This document shows positions 1 to 12,159 of a stretch of DNA of 64,000 nt, one piece after another (position 1 is the stretch's first letter; each line of letters opens with the position of its first letter). This stretch comes from Linepithema humile (lineage: Eukaryota; Arthropoda; Insecta; Hymenoptera; Formicidae). The translations under genes were made by a program, and so were the position numbers. Location of the stretch: the NCBI RefSeq assembly GCF_040581485.1, contig NC_090131.1, forward strand, positions 4,154,001-4,218,000, read 5' to 3'. The notes beneath the pieces are model-generated. The model was not told the DNA's origin. It ran no database searches and was given only the letters and a program-made list of their open reading frames with translations.

Positions 1-153
1 AACTCTTTATTAAATTTGACGGCATTAAATATTCATTATATGCTACGAAAGTATGTGAACCAAACACGTGACAGTCAAATGAACCAAATAAACAACAATA
101 AACACATTATTTTATCTATAATAAAAAAAATTTTTAGCAGGCTAATATACTTG

Positions 154-224
154 TATTAGGCCTAATATGTATTTCTTTCCTATATGTATTTCTCTTATAT
201 GGATTTTAATTATTAGGCCTAATA
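154..224. repeat. Pair of identical 14-bp palindromes
   Basis: The perfect palindrome TATTAGGCCTAATA occurs at 154-167 and again at 211-224. Between the two copies the 11-mer TATGTATTTCT is also duplicated, at 166-176 and 183-193. The whole 71-base unit could be a pair of binding sites for a dimeric factor or the collapsed remnant of a small inverted-repeat element. Nothing coding overlaps it. Confidence 0.6.
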
Positions 225-3200
225 AGCAATTAATTAATGTAATATTTCCATCTTTTATTAGATAATATCCACTTTGCGAATATCAATTCGCATAGAAATA
301 TTTTCATCTTTCTTCCAAGTCAAATGAAAGAAGTTACGACAAAATAAAATATATTAAAACTCGTCAAATTCATTTTGCATGCGGTCGATAGCTGCAACAA
401 AGTATGTAGAAAGAGCTACTCATTGCAAGATAAGATATCCGATAAACTTAGGCAAATCTACAGTTGATACTTTGTGATTAGTCGCGCAAGTTGTCACAAA
501 TGTTCCGCAAATTTCTGTAAACATCGAGCCAAGATTAATACATCATAATTTTGCACTAATGACGTCTACAAAAATTAGTGGCATCCTTGTAATAGCCAGC
601 AAGCGCTGCTGCGAGTGATCCATTTCGCTGATGTTATTCGGTCTAATGGAAATAATTGTAATAGCGTCTATATATAGCCTGTGTGATCCATTTTCGTAAT
701 TGCTTGTATAGGTGTAACGTAGTTTCCTTTGATAACTTCAAAGCACGTATTAGCGTTTGTTCGTTTCGCTGCTCTTTATGTACGCGCAACATTTTTCAAT
801 ACAAATTTTCTCCGTTTTACTGTGCTTGCTGATGTCGGACGAAAATTTGGCCGTGGATAACCACATACGGGTACAATTTTCGAAAGGGCATCCAACTCGT
901 ATAATAATTAAATGTTTAATAATAGCAATATAATGAGCAATATTTGCTTCATAAAAATGCTTTCATGCATTAAGAAAAAAAGTTATTAACTAACTAAATA
1001 CGATACTCATTTTTTCTATTCAAATATTTGTGCAAACATATATGAATAATATAGTACTGATAAATTTATGTAATTTATAAATTTTATAATTTTAATCAAC
1101 GAGTAGTTAACCTGAATAGTAGCAATGCCGAAGCAAATAAATAAAATATACTGAAACATATAAATATCAATAAATTTGATGGATTCAATATTATTTTATA
1201 TTTATTAAAATATTAATTAGATAATTTAATATTAATTGAAATTTTCTTTTAAACAACTTCTATGCGCCAATCTTAATTATTGCAATAAATTAATTAAATT
1301 TTAATTTGCAAAAATTGGAAATTTCTTCTCGTCGTCTCATCAGCTCGTCGTCAAGAGATCATCTTTATTTCCACTCCATTATTTTTGTTTAGTATAGTTG
1401 CGGTTTCCGCTTTGCCAGTTTCTTGGAAGTTGATGATACAGGCTTATTTATCCACAGTTTCGTCTACGCTGCAGCATTATCCTTCGATATCGCTGCTCAT
1501 TGATCCGAACACCCGGTAAACTTTACGAAGTTTGAATAACTATCCGCATCCACGACGATCAGGCAAATCGGGATGCTAGTACTCAAGACGGGCGACCCCA
1601 TCTTTCCACCCATTTCCAACGGTGGCTCGGAGTCAATTCTGGCTGGCGAAGGTGATATGCACTTCTCGTTGACGTAGTCGGGTACTTGATTAAATTTGTT
1701 TGCTCAATATCTCTCTTGCATGCATTCCGTTCGTGCGTAAAATGCAGTGAACCGACTATTTAAAACAAGCAACGTTGATTTTCTGCAGCAATTTATTCTG
1801 CAATGTAGTTATTTTAGTTCAGTTATCAGTGCGCTTTTAAATTATTTTGACATTTAAAAAACTTGTGCGCAAAACTTGGGAAAAATCTAATATATATAAA
1901 AAACTGAATACAAGAGTATAATAATATTCTATGTAATAGAAATAATTTGAAACGCGAATAAAAATATTAATCTATATTCTTTTGTCTGTATTTCGCATTA
2001 AACAAAAACCGAGTAGTATTTATTGTTAGATTTTTTTCTTTAAAATTTTATCGATTCTTTTAAATTGCTACTTCTAAAATAATATCTGTTTGCACTTCTA
2101 ACGATAACGCAATGTAGCATATATCTCAGTTTTCCTGCAATGCGATTAATAATGCACAAGAGATGTAACGTTTGCGTATTTTAAACGTTATTTATCAACT
2201 TCGCCGTTTCCTCCGCTCATTGAAACTATTCATGCCTTTCGGAGTCTTACGCGCATAAGCACGAAAGCTCTTCAACTCGAATTTTCCTTCGTTTATAGCT
2301 TTCCGCGAAATGGCAAAAAATCTCGAGGGCGTCTGTAACGAATAATGCTTACAGATTCACCTTTACGAAGCAACTTTCAGGCGTGTATCCAGGATTTCTC
2401 CAATAGGGACATTGAAATATGAATAAAGAAGAAAAGATGTTTCAATCCTTTCATCTTTGAAATGGATTGTATTCGTTTTTGTCAAAATAATATATTACTT
2501 GCTCTTTTCTTTTTATAAAAATTAAAATACTAGAAAAATAAGAATGTGGCAAATCAATTTTTATGTGTAATCCAATTTTTAATCGTATTTTATTTATTTA
2601 TACAAAAATGTAATTTTATTCATTAGATGAGGAATCTAGAAATGAGTCTAAATGGCTATTTGCAATATTACTGGCAAATTAATCTTCAGTGACTTTCTTG
2701 GTCTATATTTTTTAGCTATATTTATCTTTTTATTTTTGACTGCCATTTCAAATATGCAATAGCTAAACGAAGATGTGCTTTTCCATTACATTGATAACAC
2801 ATTTGCTTCAAATAAGTAGAGTCAATATTAAATTATGCACAAGCGACGGAGCAGCTAACGATAGATTAACATGAAAGGTGTATTTTAAAATTTAGTCTTC
2901 ATAAGATAAACAACGCGCAAATAATCTTTATCGAAAAACGAGCATCACAAATATCATAAAAAGATATATTTTGCACAATGTCTGATTTCTTTTAAATTAA
3001 ATCTGTAATTTTCTATTTATACATACTGTTAGACGTTAAAAATTTTGAAACAATTTTTAATTTTAGTATAGATGTCGTATGAGAAGATCTGGCTATTAAT
3101 TTTCGCAGTTTTGCAAGATAAAAGTGTATAAAATGTCTTCGGCGATCCGTCACTGCTTGCTGCAAGTCCGAGATGCATTTATCAACGTTCAGCTGCCGGA

Positions 3201-3560
3201 GATGAAGTCCAGCGAAAATTTCCTTTTCGCACAGTTCCGGCAGCCTTATGCTTTCGGCCGGACACATAATCGCAATAGACTTTGAGCGATTTTGATCAAA
3301 AAGCGCGCAGATTTATCGGTGATTTCTTGTGGAAAAAGTTATTGATCAAACAGGAACTTTAAGTGTTATTATCTATTACGGAAGTTAAATTTAATCTTTC
3401 ATTCTCTGTCTAGCAAACACAATTATATTTTTTAATAAAATACGACCAAAGTTGAATTACACATCAGAAAAGAGGTGATCCGTTAATTATTTTATCGCAA
3501 GAATCTCCCAAGAAATATTAATCTTAACATTTCCATTTCTTGTAAGTGTGACAGTGAACT
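225..3560. other. AT-rich DNA, no supported gene
   Basis: Mostly AT-rich with many short A/T runs. A 34-codon frame from the ATG at 1573 to the TAG at 1675-1677 and an 84-codon minus-strand frame (3267 down to 3013) are open. The latter begins with a leucine-rich helix-like half and ends in low-complexity residues. Neither has convincing splice or promoter context, and both are compatible with chance. No repeat longer than about 12 bp was seen. Confidence 0.5.
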
Positions 3561-6500
3561 AATTAATCACGTGTGATCCGCAATTCCCGATATTCGTATT
3601 AAACAAATCGGGCGCGTTTGTTCTCGGTTATTTAGTTCGGCACAATAAAGGCCGGTCCGGTTAAATATCGACGTTGCTCAGCGGGACAATGCCTTGAGCA
3701 ACGAAAATTGGTCAGTGTACCGATGAAAATAATTCTCCGGAAAAGAGCCCTTGTACATACCGGCACCTGAATTATCGCGGCCCCGACGTAGCGCCCAGGG
3801 GAAATACGGGACGCAACCCAAACCGATAATGCGCGTCCGGTATAAACGCGAACAGATACCCGCGTCGTTTTGTATCGGCTACCGGCCGTCCGTATATACG
3901 GATTTATTGGCGGATCGACGGGTTATTGTTCGATGGATTAACGACTTATTATGTCATCACGTTGTACACAATACGAATAACCGGATCGATATCGGGTATT
4001 GGTTATCATAATCAAAGCTCTATTCAGATGATGCATTAGAAACGAGGATTGATTCGGAACACGTATGAATTACTAAGACATTGAATCCGGCGATTGAGAG
4101 CTTAATCTGAGATCGCGATCTATTATCCAAAATGGATTTCTTTTTTGATAATCGTTATTTGCGATCTAGAGAAGAAGACATTTGTATTCACGTCGGATGG
4201 CTAGCGAAATTCGACCGCCGCGATGAAACTCGACGGATAATCGCGGGAAACGCGCTAATTAACGCGTGCGATCGCTAACATGATCGCGCCGGAAAATTGT
4301 CGCGTATATCTCGCGTGACTAATGAGCGATTAAGTAGCTCAAGATGATCGCGCGCAAAACTAACCCTGGAGAACGCGCGAAGGCAGAACGAAGCACAAGC
4401 GAAGGCGTAGCGATAAGAAGTTCTCCGCAGCGTTAAACTTGTTAGCCCGGTTTTCGCAGTAAGCGGCGCAATCGCGATTCCCGCCCGTTGCACGGGATTA
4501 TCGCGCCGTGGCGAAACCGTCTACGAGGTTAATTATTCGCATTTACGACGGTTTATTAACGCTTCCGCGTGATAAGGTCCCGTTCGGCTTAGCAAACTCG
4601 CGATCTCCGGACTTTCGGCCGAGCGGAAGTGATTTTCATTCCAAGCCCGAGTAAAAAAAAAGACACAACAATATATCAGAATAAATAATATGTGTTATAC
4701 AGACAAATATAACAATAAACAATAGCAGAATAGCTTCCGTTATAAGTGATATCAATAAAAACAAAGTTAGCATTATGTTTCGCACTTTATACAACGCGTT
4801 GAGCTGGATAATTAATGCAGCTAATCCCAGAACGCGCGCGATCGAATCCACGAGATAAGTGCGACCACATTATGCAGCATACTTATAAGAAGATGCGCGA
4901 CGTTGCTCGAGCTTAGAAAAAATTTGATCCGGAATTTAATCCGAATTTAATCCGAATCTTTATTAGCGACACGTGCGAAGTGACGATAAGATCCCACCCT
5001 TCGGTCGTTAAGCTCAAAAAAAAAAAAAAAAAAAAAAAAAAGATAACGCGAAACTCTCTGATTAGCATTCGCTTAGTAAATGTAAGAGCGCCATTTCCAG
5101 CTGCAATTAACGTCCCGCGAGTTTGCGGTACCAGTCCGCGTTCTCTCGCCTGCGTACAAACGCTGACAAATTAATACATTTTCTTAAGTTTTCAATGGCA
5201 ATCTCTCGAGATTGAGGTGAAAAAGTCCTCTTTGTTCTTTAGATGCGCGACACGAAGCCCTTCTGAGAGGCAACTTCAATAATTGCGACCCTAACTTATC
5301 ATTGTCTTTAATTCGACTGTTCTTCCTCCCTGGGTTCTTCGACTTCCCCGATGATCCGCAGGCGAGATTCCGTCCGTGAAACTTTCTCCTTTCTTGATTA
5401 CACTCCCTCCTTCTCTCCGCCTTCGTGTTTTTGCCGCGCATGCCGGAAGCAAACTGTTTCCAAATAGAAAACAGCGCCTCTTCATGGGGATATAATTATT
5501 TGTTTGTCCACCGAGTCACGTTGACGTTACGCCGCCGACGTGATTATTACGGGGCGAACTTATATTACACTTCGCGGATCTCGTTAATCTCTTGCGCCTA
5601 CGAGCAGAATGGCGAAGCAGTTTCCGTAGAATTGTAATTAAAACTTTAGTTCTCTTCCGCGTTTGAAGCAGTTTCGCTATTTTCGGAATTATTTCTAGGT
5701 TTTTAATTAATTCAACGTATTTACTTCTCTCTCTTTGCATTACGGCATTTTGTCGCGAAGCATTCAGGATTATCTCATCAAAATCATTAACAAACATATT
5801 AATAAGGTACTTCCACGCCAGCAGGAGTCACTTTTCCGTTATGAAGTCATCGAGTTTAACAACTTCAACCGTTTTACACTAATCTCAGCGCGATTTACGT
5901 TGCGTTTATCGTTCGTTTCTTTGGCATCCCTTTCCGCACGATGACCGATAAAAATGTCCATTTGGAAGCTTACGAGCGCTCGGTCCGACATTCGTGTCGA
6001 ATAAGAAGCAACGATGATGTATGCGCCGGTTAAAGCAGTCGTACGTATCAGCTTCACGTACGGATGCGAATCCCGCATGTACTATGCAGCCGAAAGTGCC
6101 AGCATCGCAATATTGGCGCGGCGGTTACAGCGGAGAAGGCGGTCAGCGCGGCGCATCCGCCGAGATTTATTCGCGAAATTGTAAATTTGGTTCCGCGAGG
6201 ATGCTCCGCGGATAATAGTATATGTATCACACAAACCGCTCTGACTTTTACAGCGTCATACATCTATCTTTATAGCGATTCCCCCACCACACGCGTACAT
6301 TCGTTGTGTGTTCCTATTTCATGCCGCGCGATTCCCATCGAGCCGCACCGCCGGGCCTAATGCGAATATCCATATTTCACGACGATTCGATGAAATAAAT
6401 GCATCGCTTGTATAAATTTATCCAACTATGTTAATTACGTATCGTAATTACGCGTCGTAATTACGCTTTATATTGAACAAATAAATTTCAGCATAACTTT

Positions 6501-6960
6501 TTCGCATCGTATCGGATTCGATACAACCGTTGCGCTCGCTATTGAGAACAAAGCGTAAACGTGTATCTAAGCTTTGACATTGGTAGTAAGCGTGTATTAC
6601 AGCGGTCCGATTACGTTAGCTCGGTAATAATAACGGCCATTCTTTGCCATCGCATATCGTATATCCGAAACCGCAAACTGTTATTTGCGCAACGCGTATT
6701 AGAGCCAGCGAAGTACGGTAGCTTTGTGTCGCGCGACTCGCACGCTTTTAGTTACATCTCTCGCTCTCCTCTCTATACGGCAATACGGCTCGTTTCTACC
6801 CTAAACGTGCCATTATGGAAACGCCGGTCGTTTCGGTTCACCGTCACGTCGCTGCTTTCTCCGTACAGATGCTCTCGAGTTAGCGAGCGAGCGAGCGCGA
6901 GCTATTCCGTCATCCCTCCGACCTGATTGTCGCGAAAAGGCGCCCACGCTGTGCTTTTGC
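3560..6960. other. CpG-rich block without a recognisable gene
   Basis: GC content and CpG density rise sharply here, with frequent CGCG, TCGCG and CGTA words. Several frames of 60-121 codons are open on both strands, often three at once, as expected in GC-rich DNA. None shows a known domain or a good intron boundary. Small repeats inside it are an 11-bp tandem (AATTTAATCCG, about 4932-4954), three copies of TAATTACG (about 6431-6465) and a GAGC run near 6880-6900. Confidence 0.5.
5016..5041 (+). repeat. Poly(A) tract, 26 A
   Basis: An uninterrupted run of 26 A follows AAGCTC and is followed by GATAACGCG. It might be the tail of an old retroposed sequence or plain slippage. No target-site duplication, tRNA-like head or LINE-like frame was seen upstream, so an origin cannot be assigned. 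Confidence 0.9.
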
Positions 6961-7860
6961 TTGTAGAAAGTAACCTAATTATCGTTATAACTCCGCATAT
7001 AGTTGCGGCTTAATCTTTCTCGTATTCCACAACCGGAGTGCATTCCGGGGAATCTCGAGTGAAGAGGCGCACGCTTGCGATAAATGAGATTCGCCGTCGT
7101 CGTTTCTTGCCGCAAATATAAACCGCGCTCGTGTCCCTGATGGCAAAAACGACAGAAATGATCATCTCTTCCTTTGACTTTGATGAAAAATGATTATTCT
7201 CTGATAAAAAAATGATTATTTTTTTAACGACATTTTGATCTTGATACTGCATTAAATTCCTTGCTGAATATTTTAGCTTCTTTTGGTACTGACGCACGTT
7301 GTTTGTATACATTTCATTACTTTTTATCTTTGTAAAACTTTTATATATTGTCTCTTACGATATTTTATAAATATACGCTACATACATTCTCTGTTAACGT
7401 AATTGATAAGGTCGACGAACTCACGCGCTTTTTCCTTTTTATACTCGCACGATGTAACTTTATAAAAAAATCGATAAAAATGACTACGTCGTCGTAGAGT
7501 GGAAAAAGAATTGAGAAGTTATTGTACTGGAAATCATCGATAATCGAGAATTAATGTGTAGAAAATTATGTACATACAGGTTCAATGTTACCATCCCCTT
7601 TTAATTTTTTAAACAGCATCGTCTTGTGTTACGATATTATTACACTATATTTTATTTTAATACTGCATTTTTATCGAAAGTTAGAAGAGTGAAGAATATC
7701 TCTGGACTATAAAATACAAGATGATCGACGTTGAAAATAATGAAAGTATTATGAGGATACTTTCTCAGGAAGTGTTATAAAAACAGCGATCAAATTCTTT
7801 TTTTCTTTAAGTTCATTATTCATGAGACAAATAGGATATTGCTTTCAAAATCTTCGGATA
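6960..7860. other. Gene-free spacer
   Basis: AT-rich DNA between the CpG-rich block and the long inverted-repeat element. A 100-codon minus-strand frame (7312-7010) is open but lysine/serine-rich and unremarkable. No repeat or RNA gene was seen. Confidence 0.45.
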
Positions 7861-8902
7861 AATAAAAGAAAACTTTCCTAATTTTTTTTCACATAGAATG
7901 ATATACTTTTTTATGTCCAATATAATGTGTGTAAATAATGTGTGTAATAAAATATAATATATGACGGATCAATAATATTGTATTGCATATAGATACACTC
8001 TTCGATCACACACGCGTAACATAAGGCAACACTCACGACAAAAGTCTTCGAGTATCCATGCATTCCTCAGTTTTTGCTATCAACCTCCGACATCGATAGA
8101 CGCGCATTGATATGAATCGTTCGCCGTAAAGTGTTATATAGGAATACTGTGAGCGAGACGAAGACGTGTATTCGTCGGCGCGATGCAGCGACGTGCGATA
8201 CAGAATAAGACAAAGGCAGAACCGCCGTTGTGTATGTACATAAAATACATTTTATCGGCTTTCATCATTCCGCTCTTTTGGAATTCATACCTGCATTCCC
8301 CGCCGGATTTCCTCGATGTTCCCTTTCTTCCACATCCGTGACGCCAAGAAACTCAAATTTCCGTTTACCTTCTCTTGCCACGCTTCGGATCCTTTGCGTT
8401 TGAGGAATCCTTTTCGTGATCTATGCGCGTGCCTCTCATATCTGACACGCGTTACGCGAAGAAGCATGTATTTTCAACGCGTCTCCACTATCTTTCGTTG
8501 GATTATTACGAAAGTTCAGCCAGAAAGAACGCGCAAATTCAAAAACTTTCAAAATCTGAGAACGCTACGTTGCAAGAATTCATAAACTCGATTTCTATTA
8601 GATGTATGTATGTTTTTATATGAAAATTTAATACCTAAATATAAAGGAAGAGTTCACGAAATTAAAATAAAATCACAAGAATTTATGTAGAAGCTGAAAT
8701 GAGGAACGCATGAATGTTCGAAGACTTTTGTCGTGAGTATTGTCTTATGTTACGCGTATGTGATCGAAGTGTGTTTCTATTTGTAATACAATATTATTGA
8801 TCTGTCATATATTATATTTTATTATGCACATTATATTAAACATAAAAAAGTATGTCATTCTATATATATATATAAAAAAAATTAGGAAAGTTGTCTTTTA
8901 TT
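7861..8902. mobile_element. Transposon-like unit with ~200-bp inverted terminal repeats
   Basis: The left arm (7861-8070) and right arm (about 8698-8902) are reverse complements. By eye about 90% of aligned bases agree, with two indels: a TA expansion in the right arm and an extra AATGTGTG-type repeat in the left. Shared words include CGCGTAACATAAG, ACGACAAAAGTCTTCGA and AACTTTCCTAATTTTTTTT. The roughly 630-bp centre is more GC-rich and has no long frame (longest 89 codons, unrecognised). The bases just outside, TCTTCGGAT (7851-7859) and TCTTCCCAT (8902-8910), agree at 7 of 9 positions. That would fit the 9-bp target duplication and long arms of Mutator-like elements, but the arm ends are offset by two bases. 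A plain inverted duplication is the alternative. Confidence 0.7.
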
Positions 8903-8929
8903 CTTCCCATAATTTACAAAAAAAAAATA

Positions 8930-9015
8930 ATTTTGCTGTGTATTATTAGCTACTCAAATAATCAATTAGAAATAATAATGTTATTACATAGTTATTTGAG
9001 TGAATCCAGCAAAAG
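8930..9015. other. Imperfect hairpin
   Basis: TTTTGCTG and ACTCAAATAA (8952-8961) on the left pair with TTATTTGAGT (8992-9001) and CAGCAAAA on the right. The two stem segments are separated by an asymmetric internal loop, and the apical loop is about 30 bases. It lies just outside the long inverted-repeat element. It could be a remnant of another fold-back element or an RNA hairpin, and it matches no miRNA I recognise. Confidence 0.4.
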
Positions 9016-9075
9016 ACAAATGCTTACTTCTGTTCGTATCATACATATATTTAACAGCATGTTCATCTGTTTCAG

Positions 9076-9181
9076 TATCGGAGTGACGGAGTTACGCGGC
9101 ACTGAGACCTTTGATGAGAAATTTACAGTACAAACTTGTGCCAGTGAGAGTCGAAATATTTACAGAGCATTTTCGGCAAAG
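9076..9181 (+). CDS. Candidate internal coding exon, function unknown
   Basis: The segment is preceded by a good splice acceptor (TTCATCTGTTTCAG, ending at 9075) and followed by an AAAG|GTATAA donor (GT at 9182-9183). Between them one frame is open throughout. It starts with one base of a split codon and continues for 35 codons, ending in phase 0. The peptide is mixed and soluble-looking, with segments such as ELRGTETFDEKF and ASESRNIYRAF. The segment is less AT-rich than its surroundings. I recognise no family. No adjoining exon with matching phase was identified, so this may be a chance pairing of splice-like sites or part of a non-coding transcript. Confidence 0.27.
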
Positions 9182-9189
9182 GTATAATA

Positions 9190-11370
9190 ATATTACAAGT
9201 GCGCGCTGTGCGCGCCGAAATAGAGAATGCTAAAACTTCGCATAAATTTTGCAAATGGCGAAATGGCTCATTTTAAATGGTTATTAAACAAAATTTTAGA
9301 ATATCCATTCTAATCACTGAAATAGCATCGCCTGTTTTATACGTATACGCTTTTATATGAATATCGAGGCTATTTTTGATTGTGTAAAAATAAATCATTA
9401 AAAAATTATAATAAACATAAAATAAATATGCACAACTGCTGTGTTGTTTGTCATTTTGCATCATTTTTATACATAATTAAATTATTCGCGAGTTTTAACT
9501 ACATAGAAAAAAGTAAATGATGATAAAAATTTCTTTAACTTTCTTTAATTTACTTCAAGGTAATTTTATGTAGGTACTTCATCTAGATCCATACTGAAGT
9601 CTCTTACATAACTTCTTACAATTTTCCGTCTCTTTGAATCCTTTCACTTTATTTTTGCCTGCAACTTGTCATTAGGCAAGATAGAATGGAGAAAACAAGA
9701 AGGTACTAATTTGCTGATTGCTACCGAGCTTGGAAAAGACTCACCCGAATCTTTCATTTTCTCACTAATGAGCAGATTCGACTAAAAATCTCAAGGAGGT
9801 CCAAAATATTCAATGAGAAATGGAAAGAACAAGACATATTATAATTTGTAAATTAATTTCTGGTTTCTTACTTTATAGTGTATTAATAATTTTTAATACT
9901 TATACATCAAATAAATAAAAAATGTTTGATATTTAGTAAAAATATGAAAATTATCATTAAACGAATGTTTGTAGAAAGATATGTGTAATGTGTAATGCAC
10001 TGCAATATTTTTGATGTAAAGAAAATGTCATGCCGACCAATTTGCGATAATTTATGCTATATAAAGTATGCCATTAGTTATATGAGGTGGTCGATAATTG
10101 CGCGTTCTCTCTCGGTAATGGTAAGAGTAATTCGGCAGCATTTGGTATAACATAACGTGTTACCGATTTTAACTCGGCAATTATGCATCATTACAGTACG
10201 TGTCAATTTGCGTAATGATGTAGAGAGTTGCGTAATGAGTAGCATCTCTCTATTAAAGTTGTTGAGTTCGATTTTCCATAGACGAACCTACTTGTAGTGT
10301 GAGTTTCATTACACGGCGAAAATTCGTTTCACGAGGAGAATTTGCGCTTTTGATCAAACAAACTACTGACAGAAGCAGCATTTATGTATCAATTAATACC
10401 AGTCTTAAGAGTATATAAATTATCTATGTTCCTATGTTATTTGAGCAAATTTATCACACTTACACTCATTTTAACCCCTTTTTATCGCACTTGGTATTGC
10501 CACTTGCACAAATGTTTTAAAATATAATTTAATCATTGCAAGCAACAAAGCTCGTGTGTTTTATTAAATAGAAATGAAATAAAACTGCATACAACTTTGT
10601 AAAAAAATTTAAACTCCGTAAATTTAAAAAAAAATTGATCAAATACTCTCAGATTCTTTTGCCGACATGTATTCGCAAAGTTAAACTACTGTACCTCTGG
10701 ATATTTTGCGGATTCCAGAACTAATCAATATACATTTGATTGCTTCGAAAATTATTTTATATCGCGCTGTTCCAGCAACGTGAATTTATCTCACTCTGAT
10801 TACTTTACGTATTTATATCTTTTTATAAGATTTTTGCATCTATTTGTAACAATTAAATTACTTTTTTTCACTTCCACAGATATTTATAACAACGGAAAAT
10901 ATTTTTTGTTGTTACGAAAAAAGAGAGTTCGCAACAAATATATCTAACAGAAAAATTAAAATCATTCAAATAGATACGATCTAAATGAATTTTTCCATTA
11001 ATAGAATCAATTGTTTGTAAAATAACACGGATGGTTACGTAGCTTAGAGTTCTTTGACTATCGTTGCTGTAATATTAGCACAAGATTCCAACTGGAATTA
11101 AAATATACAAAAAAATATACAACGATCTAAAATAAAATTAAAACATATTGATCTAGATTGTGATACAGTATATTTTGAGAAAAAAAAAACAAAAAAAATT
11201 AAATCAAGCAAGATTTATAAAATTGTACATAAATACCGACGAGATTGATTCTAATCACAACAATTATTTCTGCACGACTTTGATATTGATGTATCGATCG
11301 GAAATGAGCCGTGTAAATCGGTAGAGAGCCCGTCGAAATTTCCTATGCCCTACGGGCGACGACCGAAATA
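9190..11370. other. AT-rich gene-free stretch
   Basis: No supported gene. A weak hairpin lies at 9559-9619: TTATGTA and ACTTCA on the left pair with TGAAGT and TACATAA on the right, with a 13-base loop. A short tandem of TTGCGTAATGA occurs at about 10210-10245. The rest is AT-rich filler. Confidence 0.45.
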
Positions 11371-11578
11371 CTCTCAATCGAAATAAGTTAGAATGTCGCA
11401 TTTCAGTAGTCGAGTGCTCGCCTTCAGAGCCTCGGGAGCGCCCGTCAGGCGAGTCGCCTGCGAAACGAGAACGTAAGGGCCGTTCTCGTTTCGCACGTTC
11501 TCGCGCGCGCACAGCTTTACGAGGAGCACGAGAAATACGTGCGACTCAGGGGATCCCGAGCTTAACATAATCGCGAAA

Positions 11579-11904
11579 ATGGAGCGCCGTGTTCGCGCGA
11601 TATTTCTTTCTTTCCCTCTCCTTCTCTCCGCCTCGCGCCGAGCCTGCGTGCGACTTCGCTGCGATCTAAGTGACACGCGCGACGCGTCTCTTTTCCGGAA
11701 ATTCAGAATTACGTGGACTACGACGAGGTGGCACACACATGGTCCGTGGAGCTCGCTCGTGCGGTCGAGCGCGTGGACACGGCTGCTCCAGAAGCAGGTT
11801 CTAATGTTTTGGCCAATGTGAACTACGTGAGCCGCATACGCGGACACGTGGTCTCCATTCTCAAGAGCGCCGACTTCCGAGACAGATTATTCGGTCAACG
11901 TTGA
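11579..11904 (+). CDS. Candidate two-exon gene for a small secreted protein
   Basis: Model: exon 1 at 11579-11647, a 59-base intron at 11648-11706, and exon 2 at 11707-11904 with the TGA at 11902-11904. Exon 1 starts at an ATG and encodes a signal-peptide-like start: charged MERRVR, then hydrophobic AIFLSFPLLLSAS. The acceptor follows a pyrimidine run (TCTCTTTTCC...ATTCAG). Both exons are in phase 0, so the join keeps the frame and gives 88 residues. Exon 2 has GC-leaning third positions and helix-like stretches (WSVELARAVERV, HVVSILKSADFRDRLFG). An AATAAA lies at 12138-12143, about 235 bases after the stop. Against it: the donor GTGCGA is weak and the intron is at the short limit. A GTGAGC inside exon 2 (about 11827) could instead end that exon and lead to exons outside this model. 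No family recognised. Confidence 0.33.
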
Positions 11905-12137
11905 AAATTCCTTTCAAAACAAATTTTCAGATTGAACATTTCTCAAGCTCCTTATAACCGACATGTTTCGCTGGTGTGTACGTTTATTTAATTAAACATA
12001 AGAATGAGTAAATATCATTTATCTTTTATACTCCTTTATATTTACTCTGACACGTATACATCCTCTATAATTCGGTGTTATTCATTGACAAAAGTTGAGT
12101 AATGTGCTATACGTTTTAGCGCGTGATGAAGTTATTA

Positions 12138-12143
12138 AATAAA
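12138..12143 (+). terminator. Possible polyadenylation signal
   Basis: AATAAA followed by a CA dinucleotide and a GTGTG stretch (ACAGTGTGCATTCG). It lies in the right place for the candidate gene ending at 11904. AATAAA also occurs often by chance in AT-rich DNA. Confidence 0.3.
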
Positions 12144-12159
12144 ACAGTGTGCATTCGAT

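Noticed and set aside
3013..3267. 84-codon minus-strand frame with ATG start and leucine-rich helix
   Set aside because: No splice, promoter or homology evidence, and its second half is low-complexity. The length is expected by chance.
9559..9619. Hairpin with CTAGATCCA in its loop, recalling miR-279
   Set aside because: The miR-279 seed is not present, the match lies in the loop rather than the stem, and the stem has only 7 and 6 paired bases around an internal loop.
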